Below, in pieces: positions 17,008 through 25,678 of a DNA stretch of 64,000 nt. Source of the stretch: Leifsonia shinshuensis (GTDB taxonomy: Bacteria; Actinomycetota; Actinomycetes; Actinomycetales; Microbacteriaceae). The notes under the pieces are model-generated. The model searched no databases and had not been told where the DNA came from. It saw only the letters and a program-made list of their open reading frames with translations. The position numbers were made by a program, and so were the translations under genes. The stretch is from contig NZ_JAHHZQ010000003.1 of assembly GCF_022606355.1 (NCBI RefSeq), positions 186,001-250,000 of the forward strand, written 5' to 3'. The first letter of the stretch is position 1. Each line of letters opens with the position of its first letter.

Positions 17008-18501
17008 TCAGGCGGGGATCAGCGTGTACTTCGTGCTGAGGTACTCGTGGATGCCCTCGAGCCCGCCCTCACGGCCGAGACCCGACTGCTTCACGCCGCC
17101 GAACGGGGCGGCGGCGTTGGAGACGAGCCCGGTGTTGAGGCCCATCATCCCGGTGTCGACCCGGTCGATCATGCGCTGGCCGCGTGCGAGGTCCTGCGTG
17201 AACACGTAGCCGACCAGACCGTACTCGGTCTCGTTGGCGCGCGCCACGGCCTCGTCCTCCGTCGCGAAGGTCGTGATCGCCAGCACAGGGCCGAAGATCT
17301 CCTCGCGGAGGATCTCGGAGCCGGGCTGCACGTCCACGATCACTGTCGGCTCGTAGAAGAAGCCGTCGCGATCGGGAGCGGTGCCTCCGGTGAGGACCCG
17401 GGCGCCGCGCTCGACGGCGTCGCCGACCAGCGCCTGCATGGTGGCGACGGCGCGGTCGTCGATGAGCGGGCCGATGGTGACGCCGTCCTCCGTTCCAGGA
17501 CCGACGCGCAGCGCAGCGACCTTCGCCGCCACTCGCCGCGAGAACTCGTCGGCGACCGACTCGTGCACGATGAACCGGTTGGCGGCGGTGCACGCCTGGC
17601 CGATGTTGCGGTATTTCGCGAGCATCGCACCCTCCACCGCCTTGTCGAGGTCGGCGTCCTCGAACACGATGAACGGCGCGTTGCCGCCAAGCTCCATGGA
17701 GGTGCGCAGCACGTTCTGAGCGGCCTGTGCGAGCAGGGCGCGGCCCACCGGGGTGGACCCGGTGAACGAGAGCTTGCGGAGGCGCGGGTCGGCGATGATC
17801 GGAGCGGAGACGGCGCCGGAGGTGTTCGTCTGCACGACGTTCACCACACCGGCCGGCACGCCGGCGTCGGCGAGCAGCTGAGCGAAGAACAGCGTGGTCA
17901 GCGGGGTCAGCTCGGCCGGCTTGACGACGACCGTGCAGCCGGCGGCCAGGGCGGGCGCGATCTTGCGGGTCGCCATCGCCAGCGGGAAGTTCCACGGCGT
18001 GATGAAGAAGCACGGGCCGACGGGACGCTGCGACACGACCATGGTGCCGGTGCCCTCCGGGTTCTGCCCGTAGCGGCCGGAGATGCGCACGGCCTCCTCG
18101 GAGAACCAGCGCAGGAACTCGCCGCCGTAGGTGACCTCGCCGTTGGCCTCGGCCAGCGGCTTGCCCATCTCCAGCGTCATCAGCAGCGCGAAGTCGTCGC
18201 GGCGCTCCTGCAGCAGATCGAACGCCCGGCGGAGGATCTCGGCACGGGTGCGCGGCGGGGTCGCCGCCCAGGCCTCCTGTGCCGCGACGGCGGCGTCGAG
18301 GGCGCGGATGCCGTCCTCGGGCGTCGCGTTGGCGATGCGCTTGATGACGCGTCCGGTCGCCGGGTCCTGCACCTGGATCTGCTCGCGGGTCCCGGCCTCC
18401 CAGGCGCCGCCGATGAACAGGCCGCTGGGAACACGGGAGAGGAGGTCCGCCTCGCGGGCGCTCAGCTCCGGGGTCGTGGTACTGGTGTCGACGGCGCTCA
18501 T
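17008..18501 (-). CDS. gabD: Succinate-semialdehyde dehydrogenase (NAD(P)+)
   Basis: Oxidises succinic semialdehyde to succinate, the last step of GABA breakdown. A 497-residue aldehyde dehydrogenase with the Rossmann segment ITPWNFPLAMATRKIAPALA, the catalytic Glu in SMELGGNAPF, the catalytic Cys in GQACTAANRF and the C-terminal FGGVKQSGLGREGG. The ATG at 18501 overlaps the gabT stop by 4 bp, which fixes the start far inside the longest open frame. It forms an operon with gabT; the divergent PucR-type gene probably activates both. Confidence 0.92.
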   Translation of the reverse strand: MSAVDTSTTTPELSAREADLLSRVPSGLFIGGAWEAGTREQIQVQDPATGRVIKRIANATPEDGIRALDAAVAAQEAWAATPPRTRAEILRRAFDLLQERRDDFALLMTLEMGKPLAEANGEVTYGGEFLRWFSEEAVRISGRYGQNPEGTGTMVVSQRPVGPCFFITPWNFPLAMATRKIAPALAAGCTVVVKPAELTPLTTLFFAQLLADAGVPAGVVNVVQTNTSGAVSAPIIADPRLRKLSFTGSTPVGRALLAQAAQNVLRTSMELGGNAPFIVFEDADLDKAVEGAMLAKYRNIGQACTAANRFIVHESVADEFSRRVAAKVAALRVGPGTEDGVTIGPLIDDRAVATMQALVGDAVERGARVLTGGTAPDRDGFFYEPTVIVDVQPGSEILREEIFGPVLAITTFATEDEAVARANETEYGLVGYVFTQDLARGQRMIDRVDTGMMGLNTGLVSNAAAPFGGVKQSGLGREGGLEGIHEYLSTKYTLIPA

Positions 18502-19859
18502 GCGTTGGCCACCGCCTCCGCGACGACGTCCAGCCCCTCGATGAGGAGATGGTCCGGGATGCTCAGCGGCGGCAGGAAGCGGATCACGTTGCCGTAGGTG
18601 CCGCAGGTCAGCAGCACGACGCCGGCCGCGTGTGCGGCGGCAGCGACCTTCGAGGTGAGGGCGGCGTCCGGCTCCCCGGTCTCCGGGTCCACCAGCTCGA
18701 TGGCGACCATCGCGCCCTTGCCGCGCACCTCGGCGACGCGGGGATCGGCGGCGCGGAGGGCGCCCAGCTTCTCGAACAGGATCTCGCCGATCGCGCGGGC
18801 GCGCGCGGCCAGGTCCTCCTGCTCGTAGGTCTCGATCGCGGCGAGCGCGGCGACACAGGCGAGCGGGTTGCCGCCGTAGGTGCCGCCGAGGCCGCCGATC
18901 TGCGGCGCGTCCATGATCTCGGCGCGACCGGTGACGGCCGATAGCGGGAGGCCGCCGGCGATGCCCTTCGCGGTGACGATCAGGTCGGGGACGATCCCGA
19001 ACTGCTCGGATGCGAACATGGTGCCGGTGCGGGCGAAGCCGGTCTGCACCTCGTCGGCGATGAACACGACGCCGTTCTCGTTCGCCCACTCCTGCAGCGC
19101 GGGGAGGAAGCCGTCGGCCGGGACGATGAAGCCGCCCTCGCCCTGGATGGGCTCGATGATGACGGCGGCCAGGTTGGCGGCGCCGATCTGCTTCTCGATC
19201 ATCGAGATGGCGCGCTTGGCCGCCTCGGCACCGGACAGTCCGCCGTCGCGCAGCGGGTAGCTGAGCGGCGCGCGGTAGATCTCGGGCGCGAACGGGCCGA
19301 AGCCGTTCTTGTACGGCTGGTTCTTGGCGGTGAGGCCCATGGTGAGGTTGGTGCGGCCGTGGTAGGCGTGGTCGAAGGCGACGACGGCCTGCTTGCCGGT
19401 GTAGTGGCGAGCGATCTTGACCGCGTTCTCCACGGCCTCCGCTCCCGAGTTGAAGAGGGCGCTGCGCTTGACGAAGTCACCGGGGGTGAGGCGGTTGAGG
19501 GCCTCGGCGACGTCGACGTAGGAATCGTAGGGCGCGACGGTGAAGCAGGTGTGCGTGAAGGCGGCGACCTGCTGCGTGACGGCCTCGACGACGCGCGGGG
19601 CGGCGTTGCCCACACCGGTCACGGCGATGCCCGAGCCGAAGTCGATGAGCGAGTTGCCGTCGACATCGACGAGCACACCCCCGCCCGCAGCGACGGTGTA
19701 GACCGGGATGGTCGTGCCGACACCGGCGGCCACGGCCTGGGCCTTGCGCTCGGCGCGCTTGCGCGACTCCGGTCCGGGGATGGGGGTGACGAGCCGGCGC
19801 TCCTGCGGGAGCGAGGGTCCGCCGACGAGGGCTGCAGAGGCGGGAGAAACGATGGTCAT
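18498..19859 (-). CDS. gabT: 4-aminobutyrate aminotransferase
   Basis: Transfers the amino group of GABA to 2-oxoglutarate to give succinic semialdehyde and glutamate. This 453-residue class III PLP enzyme shows [50 protein letters not shown] and the PLP-Lys stretch [17 protein letters not shown]. It is the first gene of the gabT-gabD operon (4-bp overlap), divergent from the PucR-type regulator. A putrescine-oxidase-like gene at 27472 suggests that putrescine can be one source of GABA. No GABA permease is adjacent. Confidence 0.93.
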   Translation of the reverse strand: MTIVSPASAALVGGPSLPQERRLVTPIPGPESRKRAERKAQAVAAGVGTTIPVYTVAAGGGVLVDVDGNSLIDFGSGIAVTGVGNAAPRVVEAVTQQVAAFTHTCFTVAPYDSYVDVAEALNRLTPGDFVKRSALFNSGAEAVENAVKIARHYTGKQAVVAFDHAYHGRTNLTMGLTAKNQPYKNGFGPFAPEIYRAPLSYPLRDGGLSGAEAAKRAISMIEKQIGAANLAAVIIEPIQGEGGFIVPADGFLPALQEWANENGVVFIADEVQTGFARTGTMFASEQFGIVPDLIVTAKGIAGGLPLSAVTGRAEIMDAPQIGGLGGTYGGNPLACVAALAAIETYEQEDLAARARAIGEILFEKLGALRAADPRVAEVRGKGAMVAIELVDPETGEPDAALTSKVAAAAHAAGVVLLTCGTYGNVIRFLPPLSIPDHLLIEGLDVVAEAVANA

Positions 19860-19882
19860 GGCGGCATCGTAAGGAGCAGGGC

Positions 19883-19911
19883 GTGACCCGCGCCTGGACG
19901 GACCGTACAAT
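19883..19911 (+). promoter_or_regulatory. Promoter of the PucR-type regulator
   Basis: GTGACC -35 (19883-19888) and TACAAT -10 (19906-19911) are separated by 17 bp. This is a good sigma-70-type promoter reading toward the regulator at 19953, in the spacer shared with gabT. Confidence 0.55.
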
Positions 19912-19952
19912 TTCAGAAACTCGATTCGACACCCTGGCAGATGGAGTGCCCG

Positions 19953-21404
19953 ATGCCCGCGACCCTCGCCCAGCTCCTCGCGCGACCCGAGCTCGGCCTG
20001 CGCCTGCTCACCCCGGCCGACGTCGGCGACCTCGACGCCCCGCTGTCGTGGGCGCACAGCTCCGACCTCCCTGACCCCACGCCGTTCCTGTCGCCGGGCC
20101 AGGTGCTGCTGGTCACCGGGACACCCGACGACGTCGACCCGTACGTGACCCGGCTGGTGTCGCACGGGATCGCCGGCCTCGGCTTCGGTACGGAGGTCGT
20201 GCGGGCCACGCCAGGCCCGCTGATCGACGCCTGCGCCCGACTCGGCCTCCCCCTCTTCGAAGTGCCGTACCGCACGCCTTTCATCGCCGTCGCCCGCTTC
20301 GTCGCCGACCGCGTGGCGGCCGACGCCTACGCGCGCAACACCTGGGCGCTGCGCGCCTCGCGCGCGATCTCGCTCGCCGCGCTGCGGCCGGACGCGCTCG
20401 GCGCCGTACTCGGCGAGCTCGCGCGCCAGATCGAACGCCCCGTCGCGCTGTTCGGCGCTGACGGCACGCTCGACCGAATCGCGCCCTCCGGCGCGCTCGG
20501 CGCTCCGGCGCGCGCGGCGCTGGCGGAAGCCGCCGAGCCGCTGCTGCGCAGCCGGCGGCGTGCTGCGGGAACCGCGAGCACGGACGCCGGCCCGTTCGCC
20601 CTGCAGACGCTCGGCGCCGCCGGACGCCTGCGCGGCGTGCTCGCCGTCGGGTCGGAAGGCCTGGACCAGGCCGCGCAGCAGGTCGTGACAGGCGTCGTCG
20701 CGCTCGCCGGTCTGGCGCTCGAGCAGAGCCGTGCCACGGATGCCGCCCGAGCCCGGCTCCGCACGGCCGTCTGGCGCGCCCTCCTCGCCGGGGAGCACGC
20801 GCTCGCGGAGACAATCGCCGAACCCGTTCTCGGCGCTCTGCCCGATGGGCCGGCGCGCGTGACGGTGCTGCACGGTGCCGCGGGTGCCGCCGCCGCGGAC
20901 TGGCTGGAGGCCGACGGCGACGGCTTCTTCGCCCGCGACGGCCAGGAGCTCGTCGTCGTCGGCGCGGCACCGGAGACGGTCGCCCGACTCGCCGCGCGCT
21001 TCGAGCTGCGCGGCGGATCCTCCGCTCCCGTCGCGCTCGACGCTCTGGCCTCGGGAGTGACGCAGGCCGGGGTGGCGGCGCGACGCTCGACGCCCGATGA
21101 GCCGGTCCCGTCGTTCGACGACGTGGCGGCGGCGGGGATGCTCGCCCTGCTGCAGACCCCGGACGCGCGCGCGGTCGCGGCGACCGCCCTTGCGCCGTTG
21201 GCGGAGGCCGACCCTGCGCTGCCGGGGATCCTGCGCACCTGGCTGGACGCCGACGGCGTGTACGACGTCGCCGCCCGCCAGCTCGGCATGCACCGGCACA
21301 CCCTGCGCGCGCGCGTCGCGGACGCCGAGCGCCTGCTGGGCAGCGACCTCGGCGGCTTCGCCGCACGCGCCGACCTCTACGCCGCGCTGCGCGCCGTCGA
21401 GTAG
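19953..21404 (+). CDS. PucR-type transcriptional regulator, probable GabR
   Basis: A 483-residue regulator with an N-terminal PucR domain (residues 1-120, opening TLAQLLARPELGLRLLTPAD), a degenerate middle domain and a C-terminal PucR helix-turn-helix (DVAARQLGMHRHTLRARVADAE). It is divergent from gabT-gabD, exactly the arrangement of the PucR-type GabR activator and gabTDP in Corynebacterium glutamicum, so it most likely activates GABA catabolism in response to GABA or succinic semialdehyde. The ATG at 19953 is preferred over 19941 because GGAG lies six bases upstream and the domain starts there. Confidence 0.82.
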   Translation: MPATLAQLLARPELGLRLLTPADVGDLDAPLSWAHSSDLPDPTPFLSPGQVLLVTGTPDDVDPYVTRLVSHGIAGLGFGTEVVRATPGPLIDACARLGLPLFEVPYRTPFIAVARFVADRVAADAYARNTWALRASRAISLAALRPDALGAVLGELARQIERPVALFGADGTLDRIAPSGALGAPARAALAEAAEPLLRSRRRAAGTASTDAGPFALQTLGAAGRLRGVLAVGSEGLDQAAQQVVTGVVALAGLALEQSRATDAARARLRTAVWRALLAGEHALAETIAEPVLGALPDGPARVTVLHGAAGAAAADWLEADGDGFFARDGQELVVVGAAPETVARLAARFELRGGSSAPVALDALASGVTQAGVAARRSTPDEPVPSFDDVAAAGMLALLQTPDARAVAATALAPLAEADPALPGILRTWLDADGVYDVAARQLGMHRHTLRARVADAERLLGSDLGGFAARADLYAALRAVE

Positions 21405-21433
21405 GCGCGCCCCTCCCCCGCCGGGTGGCCGCG

Positions 21434-21565
21434 TTTGCCGCAAATGCTGCGTCTCGAGCCTCCTAACGCCACATTCGGCGCAAATGTGCCCCTCCCGGGA
21501 GGTGGTGAGATTTGCCGCAAATGCTGCGTTAGGGGGCGCGAAGCGCCACATTTGGCGCAAATGTG
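21434..21565. repeat. Two 77-bp copies of paired palindromes (TTTGCCGCAAA type)
   Basis: TTTGCCGCAAATGCTGCGT occurs at 21434-21452 and 21511-21529; CACATTYGGCGCAAATGTG occurs at 21470-21488 and 21547-21565. Both palindromes repeat with the same 77-bp period. The copy at 21547 is a perfect 8-bp inverted repeat around GCG. The array lies between convergent genes, the same context as the ATTCGTGACGAAT arrays, so terminator or protein-binding function is possible. Confidence 0.8.
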
Positions 21566-21598
21566 GCGCGCGCGGCGGCGCGGCGGAGGGTGCGCGCT

Positions 21599-21886
21599 TC
21601 AGGCCTCGACGGTGGCGGGAGGGGTGGGCGGCGCTGCGGGGGTGTCGCCGCCGCGCACGGAGGCGCGCAGGCGGGTGACGATCAGGGCGCCGGCCGCAGC
21701 CGCCGCGGCGATGAAGAAGAGCGCGGCGATGGCGAGATCCACCCACTGCCGCCGGGTGAACCCGTCGTGGTGCCCCACGGCGACGGTAGCGAGTCCGTGG
21801 TCGACGGCCGGCGTCGTGAGCGCGCCCAGCGCGACGGCGCCGACGACCAACGCGAACCCGAACAACGACCAGCCGACACTACGCAT
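21599..21886 (-). CDS. Small two-helix membrane protein
   Basis: A 95-residue protein with two hydrophobic segments (about residues 5-25 and 50-75) separated by a polar loop containing VGHHDGFTRRQW, and a Pro/Ala-rich tail. It looks like a small integral membrane protein. No family recognised. An in-frame TTG four codons upstream (21898) is an alternative start; the ATG is kept because GGGG lies just upstream. It stands alone between the regulator and the transglutaminase operon, 90 bp beyond the operon's last stop. Confidence 0.6.
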   Translation of the reverse strand: MRSVGWSLFGFALVVGAVALGALTTPAVDHGLATVAVGHHDGFTRRQWVDLAIAALFFIAAAAAAGALIVTRLRASVRGGDTPAAPPTPPATVEA

Positions 21887-21976
21887 GACCCCATTCAAAC
21901 CGACCTGTCTCCTCCGGCAACCCCGACGGGCCGATCGTTACCGGTCGTTCAGCTAGCGAGGGATCGCCGCCTCCGC

Positions 21977-22843
21977 TCACGCCTCCCGGGTGATCGACAC
22001 CGACACGAACAGCTCCGACTCCGCCGCCCCCGAATACACGCCGCGCAGCGGGGCGACGTCGGTGTAGTCGCGGCCGTGGCCGACGCGCACGTGCCGGTCG
22101 CCGATCTCGATTCCGTTCGTCGGGTCGTACCCGTGCCACTCGCCGCAGAACCACTCGACCCAGGCGTGCGACTCCCCGACCACGGTCTCGCCCACGGCCG
22201 CGTCGGCCTTCGGGTGCAGGTAGCCGGACACGTAGCGGGCCGGGATGCCGGCGGAGCGCAGCGCCCCGATGGCCACGTGGGCGATGTCCTGGCAGACGCC
22301 GCCGCGCGACTCCCAGGCCTCCCTGGCCGTCGTGCGCACCCCGGTGACCCCGCTCTCGTACGTCATCGCCGCGCCGGCGGCGACCGCGATGGCGTGCGCG
22401 GTCGCGCAGGGGTCGTCGCCCGCGGCCCCGGCGCCGGCCTCCGCCGCCAGAGCGACCAGGGACGCGGGAGGGTCGGTCAGCAGCGTCTGCCGCAACTGCT
22501 GCACGCACTCCCCCGACCGCACGACCGTCGCGGCGAGCTCCTCGCGGTCCGGGCCGACCCGTCCCGGCGCTCCCGCTCCGGGTTCGGCCGACAGCACCTC
22601 CACCAGGCTGGTCGCCGTGATGGTGAGCTCGCGGTGCGGGTTCAGCACGTCGAACGCGAGCACGCGGGTCCCCCAGTAGTCGGTGTACTGATGGTGCGAC
22701 GACACCGGTTGCACGTCGAGCGACGAGTGAAGCACCAGCTGCCGCTCGCCGGTGACCGGGAGCATCCGTGCCTCGTTGTAGGAGGCCGACACCTCGGCTC
22801 CGTACCGGTACCCCGTGGAGTGCGTCACCCGGAGGCGCTTCAC
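21977..22843 (-). CDS. Transglutaminase-like cysteine protease of the peptide-ligase operon
   Basis: A 288-residue protein with an N-terminal bacterial transglutaminase-associated beta domain (RLRVTHSTGYRYGAEVSASY) and a transglutaminase/protease core with the triad Cys in SRGGVCQDIAHVA, His in GESHAWVEWF and Asp in GYDPTNG. In this family the core usually acts as a peptidase or amidohydrolase. The GTG start overlaps the alpha-E stop (GTGA). It is the third gene of the COG2308/alpha-E/transglutaminase trio, predicted from genome context to make or process an unidentified peptide; the product is unknown. Confidence 0.88.
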   Translation of the reverse strand: MKRLRVTHSTGYRYGAEVSASYNEARMLPVTGERQLVLHSSLDVQPVSSHHQYTDYWGTRVLAFDVLNPHRELTITATSLVEVLSAEPGAGAPGRVGPDREELAATVVRSGECVQQLRQTLLTDPPASLVALAAEAGAGAAGDDPCATAHAIAVAAGAAMTYESGVTGVRTTAREAWESRGGVCQDIAHVAIGALRSAGIPARYVSGYLHPKADAAVGETVVGESHAWVEWFCGEWHGYDPTNGIEIGDRHVRVGHGRDYTDVAPLRGVYSGAAESELFVSVSITREA

Positions 22844-23766
22844 GACCGCTCCCCCGTCCAACTCGGCGCGGAGCTCTCCGGGAAGTAGCGCTGGGTGATC
22901 GCCGACGTCGCCGCACTGGTGGCGTCCTGGATGCTCGACATGTACGCGGGGAGGTCGTCCAGCACCTCCGCGACCGGCCGGAACTCGAGCTCGCTCTGCA
23001 CCTGGCCGAGCAGTCGCACCGCACGGTCGGAGACGCCGGCGCGCTCGTGCCGCGGCTCGATGTCGCGCAGGCTGTCGACCGCACGCGTCACCGCGTACAG
23101 GATCGACCGGGGGAAGAGCCGATCGTGCAGCAGGAACTCGGCGGCGTTCCGCGTCGACGGCACCCCTCGATAGGTGCGCAGATAGGCCTCGTAGGCGCCG
23201 CACGAGCGCAGGATCGTCGTCCAGCTGGGACCGCTGGCCTCCGTCAGCGAGCGCGTGGCGAGCAGCCGCGCGGTCATGTCGGCGCGCTCCAGACTGCGGC
23301 CGAGGGTGAAGAAGTGGAAGGCCTCGTCGCGGCTCGCGCCGGAGTCCATGATCCCCACCGCGAGCGCCGTGCGCTCGCGCACCCAGGTGAAGAAGTCGTG
23401 AACCTTGTCGCCGGCGACCCGCCGTGGAACCCGCGCAGCGGTGGTGTTGAGACACTCCCACAGCTCACTCGACACGATCTCGCGCGCGCGCCGGGCGTTC
23501 TCGCGCGCCGAGGTGAGCGAGTACCCGATGGAGGCCGGCGTGCCGCGGTCGACCGCGAGGATGCGCAGCACATCCTCCCGCGTGATCGGTCCTGCCGTGG
23601 CCGCGGACCCCATCACGCCGAGCAGGGAGCGGCATGCCGTGTCCTCGTCGATCCACGGATCCTCCAGCAGCAGCTGCAGGTGCACGTCGAGGATGCGGGC
23701 CGTGCCGTCGGCGCGTTCGACGTACCGGCCGATCCAGAACAGCGACGACGCGATCCTGCTGAGCAT
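22840..23766 (-). CDS. Alpha-E domain protein (COG2307)
   Basis: A 308-residue all-helical protein opening MLSRIASSLFWIGRYVERAD, the signature of the alpha-E (DUF403) family, with a second conserved stretch LGRSLERADMTARLL. The family always travels with the circularly permuted ATP-grasp ligase and the transglutaminase, and is sometimes fused to them; its biochemical role is unproven. Overlaps: 1 bp with the ligase stop (TGATG) and 4 bp with the transglutaminase start, so the three are coupled. Confidence 0.9.
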   Translation of the reverse strand: MLSRIASSLFWIGRYVERADGTARILDVHLQLLLEDPWIDEDTACRSLLGVMGSAATAGPITREDVLRILAVDRGTPASIGYSLTSARENARRAREIVSSELWECLNTTAARVPRRVAGDKVHDFFTWVRERTALAVGIMDSGASRDEAFHFFTLGRSLERADMTARLLATRSLTEASGPSWTTILRSCGAYEAYLRTYRGVPSTRNAAEFLLHDRLFPRSILYAVTRAVDSLRDIEPRHERAGVSDRAVRLLGQVQSELEFRPVAEVLDDLPAYMSSIQDATSAATSAITQRYFPESSAPSWTGERS

Positions 23767-25463
23767 CAGAGGGTCTCCTTCCGCGCGACCTGGACGGTCT
23801 CGGGCGACGTGACCGGCCGTTGCTGCTGCTGTTGCTGCTGCTGGTCGGTACGGGGTGCGTCCTGCTCGGAGTGCTCCGGCGCGGACAGCGGCGGTGCGGT
23901 GGCCTGGTCGGCCACGAGAGCGGGCACGCCCCGCCCCTCCACCCGCGCGTACGGTTCCGGCGGCCGGGCGTCCGCGACGGGATCGAGACCGGCGGCGCCC
24001 ACCACCCAGGTGTCCTTCGAACCGCCGCCCTGGCTGCTGTTCACGACGAGTTGCCCCTCCGCCAGGGCGACGCGCGTCAGCCCGCCGGGGAGGACCCAGA
24101 CATCGCGTCCGTCGTTCACCGCGAACGGCCGGAGGTCGACGTGCCGAGGGCGCATCCCGTCGTCCACGAGCGTCGGGATGGTCGAGAGCTGCACGACGGG
24201 CTGGGCGATCCAGCCGCGCGGATCCGCGAGGAGCTGAGCCCGCAGCCGAGCCAGCTGCGCGCGGTCGGCGTCCGGGCCGATCACGAGCCCCTTGCCGCCT
24301 GACCCGTCGACCGGTTTGATCACCAGCTCGTCGAGCCGGTCGAGCACCTCTGCCAGGGCCTCCGGCTCCTCCAGCCGCCAGGTGTCGACGTTGGGGAGGA
24401 TCGCGTCCTCCGCCAGGTAGTAGCGGATCAGGTCGGGGAGGTAGGTGTAGACGAGCTTGTCGTCGGCGACGCCGTTGCCGACCGCGTTGGCGATCGTGAC
24501 GGTGCCCAGGCGGGCGGCGAGCATCAGCCCCGGGGTGCCGAGCACCGAGTCCACCCGGAACTGCAGCGGGTCGATGAACTCGTCGTCGATGCGGCGGTAG
24601 ATCACGTCGACGCGCTGCGGACCCGAGGTCGTGCGCATCCACACTGTGCCGCCCGAGCAGAACAGGTCGCGGCCCTCCACCAGCTCCACCCCCATCAGGC
24701 GGGCGAGGAGGGTGTGCTCGAAGTACGCCGAGTTGTAGACGCCCGGTGTGAGCACCACGACGTTCGGGTTGTCCATCCCGCCCGGCGCGCTCGCCTTGAG
24801 CGCCTGAAGCAGGCGGTACGGGTAGTCGCCGACTGGACGCACGCGCATCGACGTGAAGAGCTCTGGGAGGGTCTGCGCCATCACCCGGCGGTTGGAGATC
24901 ACGTACGAGACACCGCTGGGGACGCGCACGTTGTCCTCCAGCACCCGCCAGCCGCCCTGCTCGTCGCGGACGAGGTCGATGCCCGAGACCTGGATGCGCA
25001 CGCCGTTGGCGCTCTCGACCCCCGCGGCGGCGCGGTGGAAGTGCGCGGACGACGTGATGAGACCGGCCGGGATGACGCCGTCGCGAACCGCGTTCTGCGC
25101 GCCGTAGACGTCGCTGAGGAACGCTTCGAGCGCTCGCACCCGCTGCTGCACACCCCGCTCGATGCCCGCCCACTCGGCCTGCTCGATCACCCGGGGGACG
25201 GCGTCGAGGGGGAACGGCCGCTCCTCGCCTGCGAAGTCGAACGTGACGCCCTGGGCGAGATACGAGCTGGCCAAGGCCTCCGTCCGGCCGCGGAGCTCCT
25301 CCTGGGTCAGCGCGGCGAGCGCCGTGTAGAGCTCGCGGTAGGCGGGGCGGGTACGTTCGGCGACCGCCCCGCGGGCGTCGGTGAACATCTCGTCGAACGG
25401 CCGCGCGCTGCTGCGTCGCCGGCGCGTCGCGTGCGCTCCGTAGCCGCCGAACAGATCACCCAT
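23766..25463 (-). CDS. Circularly permuted ATP-grasp peptide ligase (COG2308)
   Basis: A 565-residue ligase predicted to join amino acids or peptides using ATP. Recognisable family parts are DEMFTDARGAVAERTRPAY at the start, RVLEDNVRVPSGVSYVISNR, IDDEFIDPLQFRVDS and LVIKPVDGSGGKGLVIGP. The C-terminal tail is divergent and contains eight consecutive Gln codons. A TACCGT -10 box (25470-25475, minus strand) ends six bases before the ATG, so the operon mRNA appears leaderless. Phased repeats lie further upstream. It is the first gene of the trio. Confidence 0.9.
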   Translation of the reverse strand: MGDLFGGYGAHATRRRRSSARPFDEMFTDARGAVAERTRPAYRELYTALAALTQEELRGRTEALASSYLAQGVTFDFAGEERPFPLDAVPRVIEQAEWAGIERGVQQRVRALEAFLSDVYGAQNAVRDGVIPAGLITSSAHFHRAAAGVESANGVRIQVSGIDLVRDEQGGWRVLEDNVRVPSGVSYVISNRRVMAQTLPELFTSMRVRPVGDYPYRLLQALKASAPGGMDNPNVVVLTPGVYNSAYFEHTLLARLMGVELVEGRDLFCSGGTVWMRTTSGPQRVDVIYRRIDDEFIDPLQFRVDSVLGTPGLMLAARLGTVTIANAVGNGVADDKLVYTYLPDLIRYYLAEDAILPNVDTWRLEEPEALAEVLDRLDELVIKPVDGSGGKGLVIGPDADRAQLARLRAQLLADPRGWIAQPVVQLSTIPTLVDDGMRPRHVDLRPFAVNDGRDVWVLPGGLTRVALAEGQLVVNSSQGGGSKDTWVVGAAGLDPVADARPPEPYARVEGRGVPALVADQATAPPLSAPEHSEQDAPRTDQQQQQQQQRPVTSPETVQVARKETL

Positions 25464-25484
25464 GACAGGACGGTACCGACGCGT

Positions 25485-25511
25485 GGTTTCCCGCAGGTTT
25501 CCCCAGGTTTC
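25485..25511. promoter_or_regulatory. Three helically phased GGTTTC repeats
   Basis: GGTTTC occurs at 25485, 25496 and 25506, spaced 11 and 10 bp, about 20 bp upstream of the ligase operon's predicted -10 box. One-turn spacing suggests binding of a regulator to one face of the helix. Function is inferred. Confidence 0.4.
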
Positions 25512-25580
25512 GCGCGCGTCACACGCCGCCGAGCGCGCGAACGGTCTGGGTGCCGGGTGGTTTTCGCCCGAATCCGTACG

Positions 25581-25630
25581 TACTCGGCGGTACTCGGCGG
25601 TTGTCGGCGTTCTCGGTGGGACTCGGCGGG
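25581..25630. repeat. Five 10-bp tandem units (TACTCGGCGG type) in a divergent promoter region
   Basis: Units at 25581, 25591, 25601, 25611 and 25621 share the TCGG core (first two identical, the rest diverged). The array sits between the divergent ligase operon and the aldose epimerase gene. An 11-bp direct repeat GCCGGGTGGTT (25552 and 25651) flanks it. It may be a multi-site operator or a variable promoter element. Confidence 0.7.
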
Positions 25631-25678
25631 CTGCACCGGGATTCGTGGCCGCCGGGTGGTTCCGGCCAGAATGGGCGG

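Noticed and set aside
18502-21746. Long upstream extensions of gabD and gabT
   Set aside because: The extended frames run through gabT or antisense through the PucR-type gene; the 4-bp overlap and family start fix the true starts.
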